DNA of 64,000 nucleotides from Halomonas heilongjiangensis (GTDB lineage: Bacteria > Pseudomonadota > Gammaproteobacteria > Pseudomonadales > Halomonadaceae): positions 66,585-130,584 of the forward strand of contig NZ_PNRE01000025.1 in the NCBI RefSeq assembly GCF_002879645.1. Reading direction: 5' to 3'. Below, piece by piece: positions 58,778-64,000 of the stretch. Numbering within the stretch: the stretch's first letter is position 1; the number at the start of each line of letters is the position of its first letter. The notes beneath the pieces were generated by a model. That model made no database searches. It was not told the DNA's origin and was given only the letters and a program-made list of their open reading frames with translations. Both the position numbers and the translations under genes were made by a program.

Positions 58778-59914
58778 TCACTCCCGGAACCCATCGAGCT
58801 CGCTGCCCATCCGGGTGGTCTGATAGAGGCTGCTGACCGTGGGCAGCAGCTGGCGAATCACGCGGTTCCAACGGCCCAGTGGCGTGGTGGTGACGTAGAT
58901 CACGTCGGTGGGCTGCAGCTCGAACTCGGTGCCGAGCATCAGGGCCGTGGCGTTGCGCGCATCGAGCTGATAGACGGTGGCCAGCTTGTCGCTCTCCGGC
59001 GAGGCCCGACGGATGACGAAGATCCCGGAAGCGCTGGCGCTGCCCTCGTTGATGCCGCCGGCTTCCGACAGGGCATCGGTCAGGGTCAGGCGGCTGCCCC
59101 CCATCGGCAGGCTCCGGGCATCGCGCACCTCGCCCATCACGTAGACCTTCTGATTGGCGTTGTCACGGACATGCAACAGGTCACCGTGCCGCAGCAGCCG
59201 GTTCTGGGACAGTCGGCCGTTGTTGAGCATGTCGTGCAGCGAGAGCCGGATCTCCTCTCCCTCCCGGGTCAGGATCACCTCGTGCCAGTTGGCCTCCTCG
59301 GTCGGCCCGCCCGCCAGATTGATCGCGTCCAGTACGGTCAGCGGCACATTGCGAATCGGCATCGGCCCCGGCTCGGCCACCGCGCCGGTGACGTTGACCT
59401 TCTGGGAGTTGAATTCGGCGACCCGCACCTCGACCTGGGGCATGGCCACATAGGGCTCGAGCCCCCGGGTGATGATGTCCCGCACCTCGGCGACGGTCAG
59501 GCCAAGGGCATCGATGCGGCCGATGTAGGGATAGAAGATGGAGCCGTCGCTGTGCACGATGTTGCCCGACTCCGCGGCACTGCGCTCGCTGCCCGCGGGG
59601 ATCGTCAGCTCCGGGTGATCGTAGACGATGATGCTCAGCACATCGCCCTTGCCGATCCGGTAGTCGTAGGCACCGATGGCGCCGCGCAGCGACTCGCTGA
59701 CTCGGCCGACCTCGTCCGGGTCGATGCCGTCACGCTGCAGGGCGCGCACCAGCCCGAAGGTGATGGGTTCGACATCCACCAGGTCATCGATAGGCGCCGC
59801 TTCCGTGCGGTAGTCGACATGCCCGCCGGGCGCGAAGGCGCAACCCTGCAGGACGATCAGGCCGGAGGCCAGTACTGCTCCGGCCATCATCCGGCGCATC
59901 CGATTGGGCGTCAT
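58778..59914 (-). CDS. wza: Polysaccharide export lipoprotein Wza-like
   Basis: This 378-residue outer-membrane export protein has a lipoprotein signal with the lipobox LQGC and the acylated cysteine at C25. Next come the Poly_export domain (YRIGKGDVLSIIVYDHPELT) and two SLBB domains (QKVNVTGAVAEPGPMPIRNV; QKVYVMGEVRDARSLPMGGS). A C-terminal amphipathic helix ends GRWNRVIRQLLPTVSSLYQT. The start is ATG 59914 behind GAGAAG. As first gene of the operon it follows a leader of several hundred bases carrying an ops element. Confidence 0.95.
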   Translation of the reverse strand: MTPNRMRRMMAGAVLASGLIVLQGCAFAPGGHVDYRTEAAPIDDLVDVEPITFGLVRALQRDGIDPDEVGRVSESLRGAIGAYDYRIGKGDVLSIIVYDHPELTIPAGSERSAAESGNIVHSDGSIFYPYIGRIDALGLTVAEVRDIITRGLEPYVAMPQVEVRVAEFNSQKVNVTGAVAEPGPMPIRNVPLTVLDAINLAGGPTEEANWHEVILTREGEEIRLSLHDMLNNGRLSQNRLLRHGDLLHVRDNANQKVYVMGEVRDARSLPMGGSRLTLTDALSEAGGINEGSASASGIFVIRRASPESDKLATVYQLDARNATALMLGTEFELQPTDVIYVTTTPLGRWNRVIRQLLPTVSSLYQTTRMGSELDGFRE

Positions 59915-60214
59915 TACGCTTCTCACTCAAGCCGTTATCATTACCTTCCCTGATGCCGATGCGACCTCAGCGGTAACAACATCCTCTTCTCGTCCCGATG
60001 ACACTATCATTTCAAAAAAAATACACCAATTAACAATATTAAATTTTTCGAAACTGTCGCTTTCAAACACACTTAAAGTAGCCACATGGCGACAATCCAA
60101 ATCGATCTTGTCGCAAAAAGTGCACACCCCTTGCGAGCGGCAACCCGAGACGGCTTCGGTACCCTTGGAGCGACTCGGGAGGCCGGAGGCACGGCACCTG
60201 GCCTGGCCTCGGGC

Positions 60215-60225
60215 ACGCTACCGCC
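60215..60225 (-). promoter_or_regulatory. ops element (RfaH recruitment site) upstream of wza
   Basis: The minus strand reads GGCGGTAGCGT followed by GCC. This is the ops element known from long capsule, LPS and other extracellular-structure operons, where paused RNA polymerase recruits the antiterminator RfaH. It is about 300 bases upstream of the wza start, in the same orientation, in the untranslated leader. Placement upstream of a polysaccharide export gene makes chance unlikely. Confidence 0.85.
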
Positions 60226-60381
60226 ACAGAGTTATCAGACCATCCCTGAAGCCTGGGTCGCCAGCGGGCAGCAGCGTACCGACACTCTGGCGCAAGAAGC
60301 CGAATGGCGATGAATGACCGATCAGGTAGAGAGTCCGACGAGGGCTTCCGGATCCTTGGATGCCATCAATGGAACGAAGAA

Positions 60382-60409
60382 AGCATAATCTCTTTTGACT
60401 ACATGTCAT
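60382..60409 (-). promoter_or_regulatory. Candidate sigma-70 promoter for the wza operon
   Basis: On the minus strand ATGACA (60409-60404, five of six to TTGACA) is separated by 16 bases from TATGCT (60387-60382, four of six to TATAAT). Transcription from about 60375 would pass through the ops element roughly 150 bases later. It is a candidate only. Confidence 0.4.
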
Positions 60410-60445
60410 CCCTAATGTTTTCAATTTTTCAATTTATTACCCTTG

Positions 60446-60473
60446 TTTACAAAATGAATAACTAGGCAATTAT
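60446..60473 (+). promoter_or_regulatory. Candidate sigma-70 promoter for the gfcA-like operon
   Basis: TTTACA (five of six to TTGACA), a 16-base spacer, then AATTAT (four of six to TATAAT), within an AT-rich island about 190 bases upstream of the gfcA-like start. It is a weak candidate. Confidence 0.33.
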
Positions 60474-60664
60474 TGGTTTCTTTCTCCTTCTCAATGAGTC
60501 GTGTATTACATCCTTCTTCCGAGACGAATTGAGCGCTTGGCCATGAGCACGGCGCCTTCAGCGGGGCGAATCGCGACAGCGTGCCCATGCATGTGCCGTT
60601 CCGGACCGGCTCCGACGAGCTGCAGCCCGGAGCCTTTGCGGCCCAACCACAGGAGAACGACCCC

Positions 60665-61108
60665 ATGATCCACCCCTTGACTCCCTCGAGAAGAGCCGTC
60701 GCCGTGGCGGGAATCGCACTGATGATGCTGTCGCCGCTCGCCCTCGCCCAGCAGGCCTCGAGCACCGGCCAGGCCAATGCAGCGGGCAGTGCCGACCTCG
60801 GCAGTGGCGCATCGGTCGATGCCGGCGCTTCTGCCAACGCCAACCTGGGCGTCGGCAACCCCCAGACTCCCGGGGCGCCCGGCAACTCGGGCAATACCCC
60901 GGCCCCCGGCGCAGTCGCGGGAGGCGGCGTGACCGCCGGCGGTGGCGCCTCGGGCGACGCCCCCGGCAACTCCGGTGACGCCATTGCCGGCGCCATCGAC
61001 AAGGGGGCCGTGGGCATCGGCGTCGTGACGGGCGCCACCGGTGGGACGGGGACGGGGACGGGCACGGGGACGGGGACGGGGACGGGGACGGGGACCGGCA
61101 CCCGCTGA
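60665..61108 (+). CDS. Secreted GfcA/YjbE-like protein with Thr-Gly repeat tail
   Basis: This 147-residue small exported protein has an N-terminal signal peptide (about residues 1-28, AVAVAGIALMMLSPLALA). The body is rich in Gly, Ala and Asn (ASVDAGASANANLGVGNPQT). The C-terminus is about ten Thr-Gly dipeptides. Its position before YjbF-, YjbG- and YjbH-like genes and its Gly/Thr-rich tail match YjbE/GfcA. The start ATG 60665 has AGGAG nine bases upstream. Its stop overlaps the next start as TGATG. Function of this family is not established beyond association with exopolysaccharide. Confidence 0.72.
   Translation: MIHPLTPSRRAVAVAGIALMMLSPLALAQQASSTGQANAAGSADLGSGASVDAGASANANLGVGNPQTPGAPGNSGNTPAPGAVAGGGVTAGGGASGDAPGNSGDAIAGAIDKGAVGIGVVTGATGGTGTGTGTGTGTGTGTGTGTR
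61041..61097 (+). repeat. GGGGAC hexanucleotide repeat
   Basis: About nine copies of a GGGGAC/GGGCAC hexamer near the 3' end of the gfcA-like gene encode the Thr-Gly tail. The unit is six bases, so copy-number change alters tail length without a frameshift. Confidence 0.85.
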
Positions 61109-61845
61109 TGGACCACGACACACGGCGCTACCGACGGCGCCTGCAACGCCAGGGCCGCCGCAAGGCGGCCCTGGCGTGTCATTGCCTGCCACTCGCCCTG
61201 GGTCTCGGGCTGACCGGCTGTGTTCAGGGCGGGGGACTGTCGCCCATGGGCGAGTCCCTGGTCGCCCCCTGGCGCACCGGTGACGCGGCCGAACGCGCCG
61301 AGGCCCTGCCCTATGCATCGCTGGTCGCGACCAGTGAAGGCAACGAAGCCCTGATGGTCATGGCCCACCGCAGCGGCGACAACGGACGCGACACCTACTG
61401 GCAGGCCGGTGACCGCGCCACCCTCCACCTGCGGGATGGCCTGCCCATGACCAGCGCCGGCTTCGATGCCGCCCTGCTCGGCCAGTGGCGCGACGCCACC
61501 GGCGACGCCGGGCGCTATCGCCTGCATGCTCACTGGCGGGATGGTGACGGCACGGAACACCTGGCCACGGCCAACGCCAGCCTGGAGTGTGATGCCCCCC
61601 GCCCACTGGCACTGCCGTTGACGACCCTCGCCCTCGAGCGCTGCACCGAGCGCCTGAGCTGGCAGAACGGCGGCCGCACCGTCAACCGGCTCTGGCGCGA
61701 CCCGGTCAGCCGGCGCATCTGGGCCGGTGACGTCACCGCCTGGCCCGGCGGGCAGCGGCTTCGCTGGCAGGTGGCGCGCCCCTGGTGGACCGATGCAGAG
61801 GACGCCGCCACCTCACATGCCGGCTCCGGAGAGACACCGGAGTGA
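61108..61845 (+). CDS. YjbF/GfcB family lipoprotein
   Basis: This 245-residue outer-membrane-directed lipoprotein has the lipobox LTGC with the cysteine at C38, after a longer basic N-terminus (MDHDTRRYRRRLQRQGRRKA). The mature part has SLVATSEGNEALMVMAHRSG and the closing PVSRRIWAGDVTAWPG, recalling the YjbF/GfcB family. The start overlaps the previous stop as TGATG. It is the second gene of a four-gene cluster that accompanies group 4 capsule or Yjb exopolysaccharide genes in enterobacteria. Confidence 0.78.
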   Translation: MDHDTRRYRRRLQRQGRRKAALACHCLPLALGLGLTGCVQGGGLSPMGESLVAPWRTGDAAERAEALPYASLVATSEGNEALMVMAHRSGDNGRDTYWQAGDRATLHLRDGLPMTSAGFDAALLGQWRDATGDAGRYRLHAHWRDGDGTEHLATANASLECDAPRPLALPLTTLALERCTERLSWQNGGRTVNRLWRDPVSRRIWAGDVTAWPGGQRLRWQVARPWWTDAEDAATSHAGSGETPE

Positions 61846-61873
61846 CCCTTGGCCGCCGCCACGAGACGCCACC

Positions 61874-62656
61874 ATGCTGGAGAAAGAAACCTTCCGCCAT
61901 CGCTCGCCGGCCGGCCTAGCCCGCCGCCTGGCGCTGGCGGCCCTGCTGCTCGGCCTGCCACCGAGTGCCTCGAGCGATTCACCCCGCCTTTCGGAGTACT
62001 GGCTGTCCCGCGGTACCCAGCCCGATCATCCGGCCTTCGCCTACTATCTCCGCCGGGAGCATCTCGCGCCTCAGCGACGCCAGGCCCTGAGGCTCCAGGA
62101 GGAGCTCGCCACCCTGGCCACCCTCGAGAGGCTCGATGGTCGGCCAGCGGTGGTGCGGGCCCTGGCCGACTGGCGGACGACGATCGACGAGCTGTTCCGG
62201 GAGGGCAGCCGCACCCCGGCACGGGCCGACCTGGCCGCCCTGCTCGCCGCGCCACGCCACGATCCACGGGTATCGGCGCTCAGCACTGCCGGCCAGTGCG
62301 AGCCGCCCGACTGGGTAGAGCTGTGGACCTTCGGCGGCGTCGCCCGCCGCCCCTGGACGCCCGACATGACCCTGCGGCAGGCGCTGCGGGAGCGGCCCGA
62401 GGCGCACTGGCGGGCCGCCGACGAGGCCTGGGTCGTCGGCCCCCAGAGTCCGCCTCGGCGGCTGGGCATCGCGGCCTGGAACGGCGAGGAGAGCCCCCTG
62501 GTGCCAGGCAGCCGGATCGTCCTGCTGCTCCCCGGCGATAGTCGGGAAGCCGACTGGGTGAACCGCACCCTGCCGGGCTTTCTCGCCTCGCGGCTGCCTG
62601 GCGTGAGCTGTGACATCTTCGACTTCACCGATACGGATTTCGGCCAGACCCCATGA
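61874..62656 (+). CDS. GfcC/YjbG family capsule biosynthesis protein
   Basis: This 260-residue exported protein has a signal peptide (ARRLALAALLLGLPPSAS). The ordered body includes LSEYWLSRGTQPDHPAFAYY and VELWTFGGVARRPWTPDMTL, consistent with the GfcC fold of two SLBB-like beta-grasp domains. It probably acts in the periplasm with the outer-membrane exporter. The start ATG 61874 has only a weak ribosome binding site. Its stop overlaps the next gene's ATG as ATGA. Confidence 0.78.
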   Translation: MLEKETFRHRSPAGLARRLALAALLLGLPPSASSDSPRLSEYWLSRGTQPDHPAFAYYLRREHLAPQRRQALRLQEELATLATLERLDGRPAVVRALADWRTTIDELFREGSRTPARADLAALLAAPRHDPRVSALSTAGQCEPPDWVELWTFGGVARRPWTPDMTLRQALRERPEAHWRAADEAWVVGPQSPPRRLGIAAWNGEESPLVPGSRIVLLLPGDSREADWVNRTLPGFLASRLPGVSCDIFDFTDTDFGQTP

Positions 62657-64000
62657 ATGGACTCCAACGGCGCCGCCTGCTGCGTTCACCGCTGGCCCTG
62701 GCGGTCGGCCTGGCGGCGACCACCGCCCAGGCCGATCTGGGCCAGGGCGACTTCGGCGGCATCGGCCTGATGCAGACGCCCACGGCACGCATGGCCCCCC
62801 TGGGCGACTTCGCCTTCTCCTTCTCGCGCACCGCCCCCTATCGACGCTACAACCTCTTCTTCCAGCCGGCCGAGTGGCTGGAGGCCGGCTTCCGCTACGT
62901 GGAGGTCGAGAACCGCCAGTACCTGGCGGCGACGGAGGATCGCAACAACCTGGACAAGGGCATCGACGTGAAACTGCGCCTGCGCGAGGAGAACCGCCGC
63001 TGGCCCCAGCTCGCCGTGGGGGTACGCGACATGGGGGGCACCGGCCTGTTCGGCGCCGAGTACCTGGTGGCGAGCAAGCGCTGGCACGACGTCGATGTCA
63101 GCCTGGGGATCGGCTGGGGCTATCTGGGCAACCAGGACGATGTCGCCAACCCCCTGGCACGGCTTGACGATCGCTTCGATCGCCGCTCGGGCTTCAGCCC
63201 GGGTGACGACGGCGGCACCCTCAACCTGGGCAGCCTGTTCAGCGGACCGGCGGCCGTGTTCGGGGGCATCGAGTACCGGACGCCCTGGCCCCCCCTGGTC
63301 CTGCAGCTCGAGCTCGAGGGCAACGACTATCAGCGGGAACCCCAGCGCAACGACCAGCGCCAGGATTCGAGGATCAACCTCGGTGCGCGCTATCGACTGA
63401 CCGATGGCATCGAGCTCAGGGCCGGCTGGCAACGCGGCAATACCGCCATGCTCGGCATCTCGCTCTCCACCAACCTGGCGACCCTCTCCCAGGCCAAGCG
63501 CGATCCGCCGCCGGCCGCGCTGGGCCCGGCCCCCGCCGAGCACACCCGGGACTGGCAGGCGCTGAGTCGCGCACTCGCCGACAACGCCGGCATCGACGTC
63601 CATCGGCTGCGCCAGGACGGTAACGCGGTGATCGTCGAGGGCGAACCGGCGCGCTATCCGTCGCTGGCCCAGAGCGAGCAGCGTGCCGGACGGATACTGC
63701 ACAACCAGCTGGCCAGCGAGGTGGAGACCTTCCGCTTTCGCTGGCAGGAGCGGGGGCTGGCGTTGCGCGAGAGCGTGCATGAGCGCAACGCCCTGGTGGC
63801 GGCGGTCGCCTCGGCCGAAGACGCCGTGGACCACCGCCACGGCATCTATGCCCACGGCGCCCTCCGGCCGGCCCAGGGCCGGATTCTCCACGAGAACGAC
63901 CCGCGCCGCTTCGGCTACAGCCTGGGCCCGGTGCTCGAACAGAACTTCGGCGGCCCCGATGGCTACCTCTATCGCCTCTCCGCCAACCTGGACAGCGAGT
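62653..64000 (+). CDS. YjbH/GfcD family outer-membrane protein (3' end outside window)
   Basis: The first about 449 residues are visible. A signal peptide (ALAVGLAATTAQA) is followed by DFGGIGLMQTPTARMAPLGD and FAFSFSRTAPYRRYNLFFQP, the typical start of YjbH (DUF940) beta-barrel proteins. Alternating-hydrophobicity strands continue throughout (AVFGGIEYRTPWPPLVLQLE, ELRAGWQRGNTAMLGISLST). The protein is expected to be about 700 residues. It would form the outer-membrane component of the Gfc/Yjb system beside Wza. Confidence 0.85.
   Translation, partial: MNGLQRRRLLRSPLALAVGLAATTAQADLGQGDFGGIGLMQTPTARMAPLGDFAFSFSRTAPYRRYNLFFQPAEWLEAGFRYVEVENRQYLAATEDRNNLDKGIDVKLRLREENRRWPQLAVGVRDMGGTGLFGAEYLVASKRWHDVDVSLGIGWGYLGNQDDVANPLARLDDRFDRRSGFSPGDDGGTLNLGSLFSGPAAVFGGIEYRTPWPPLVLQLELEGNDYQREPQRNDQRQDSRINLGARYRLTDGIELRAGWQRGNTAMLGISLSTNLATLSQAKRDPPPAALGPAPAEHTRDWQALSRALADNAGIDVHRLRQDGNAVIVEGEPARYPSLAQSEQRAGRILHNQLASEVETFRFRWQERGLALRESVHERNALVAAVASAEDAVDHRHGIYAHGALRPAQGRILHENDPRRFGYSLGPVLEQNFGGPDGYLYRLSANLDSE

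Larger units (their letters stand above)
59915..60664. other. 750-bp divergent regulatory region of the EPS locus
   Basis: No convincing gene lies here. Two AT-rich islands (about 59935-60110 and 60370-60490; sampled lines are 25 percent GC) flank a GC-richer middle. The region must hold promoters for the wza operon (minus) and the gfcA-like operon (plus), plus the ops element at 60215-60225. Small open frames at 59904-60317 (plus) and 59927-60127 (minus) lack family features and good start signals. Confidence 0.8.

Noticed and set aside
59927-60127. 66-codon minus-strand open frame ending just before wza, a possible leader peptide
   Set aside because: It starts at a GTG with a ribosome binding site almost abutting it and shows no conserved pattern. 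It lies in the presumed leader, so conservation would need checking before calling a gene.
59904-60317. 137-codon plus-strand open frame antisense to the wza leader
   Set aside because: No family pattern, no good ribosome binding site, and it spans AT-rich and GC-rich parts with changing composition.
61041-61097. Repeats as a CRISPR-like array
   Set aside because: The six-base units lie inside a coding frame and have no spacers. The TolA repeats at 1-90 are likewise coding tandem repeats.

Overview
The window is high-GC, densely coded gammaproteobacterial chromosome. Gene content and order (fmdB-aspS-yebC-ruvCAB-ybgC-tolQRA, class I fumarase, RegB/RegA, a NadM-Nudix fusion, 3-hydroxybutyrate dehydrogenase plus SCOT) fit Halomonadaceae such as Halomonas. 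This is an inference from gene families and synteny; no database search was possible. I saw no rRNA, tRNA, CRISPR array, insertion sequence or phage gene.

Positions 1-6883 carry a minus-strand housekeeping block: fmdB, aspS, a broken yebC, ruvC, ruvA, ruvB, ybgC, tolQ, tolR and the 5' part of tolA, which runs off the left edge. Positions 7066-9914 hold a plus-strand set (D-2-hydroxyacid dehydrogenase, ribokinase, nucleoside hydrolase) that looks like nucleoside/ribose salvage. Positions 9922-36426 are ordinary core metabolism and repair: acylphosphatase, leucine-type dehydrogenase, YihY, NadM-Nudix, a HypT-like LysR, cardiolipin synthase, fumarase, uvrB, OsmC, YgfZ, TatD, prfC, the redox pair RegB/RegA, bdhA, a HybE-like protein, an inositol-phosphatase family protein, glutaredoxin, scoAB with a LysR, an acyltransferase, an NlpD-like lipoprotein, and a glycosyltransferase with a PAP2 phosphatase. 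An AlkB homologue and an O-antigen-ligase-like protein follow.

Positions 38528-64000 form an exopolysaccharide locus. A minus-strand operon reads wza, wzc, wbpA, wbpB, wbpD, wbpE, wzx, GNAT, FemAB-like, polysaccharide deacetylase, wzy-like, two glycosyltransferases, then pglC-, pglD-, pglE- and pglF-like genes, and finally a shortened glmS. The wbp genes predict UDP-GlcNAc(3NAc)A. The pgl-like genes predict a UDP-N,N'-diacetylbacillosamine-type sugar and the phosphoglycosyl transferase that starts the repeat unit on undecaprenyl phosphate. Wzx, the Wzy-like protein, Wzc and Wza would flip, polymerise and export it. Divergently, a gfcABCD/yjbEFGH-like operon runs off the right edge. The roughly 750-base divergent region has two AT-rich islands, candidate promoters in both directions, and an exact 11-base ops element (GGCGGTAGCGT) in the wza leader, which points to RfaH control.

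The clearest oddities are: yebC reduced to its two ends; a glmS-like gene in the EPS operon with two in-frame internal deletions that remove its catalytic parts but leave a strong ribosome binding site; the ops element; a strong hairpin plus T-run inside the annotated 5' end of the ligase gene; a low-GC acetyltransferase gene within the EPS operon; and a perfect 10-bp-arm palindrome upstream of tatD.
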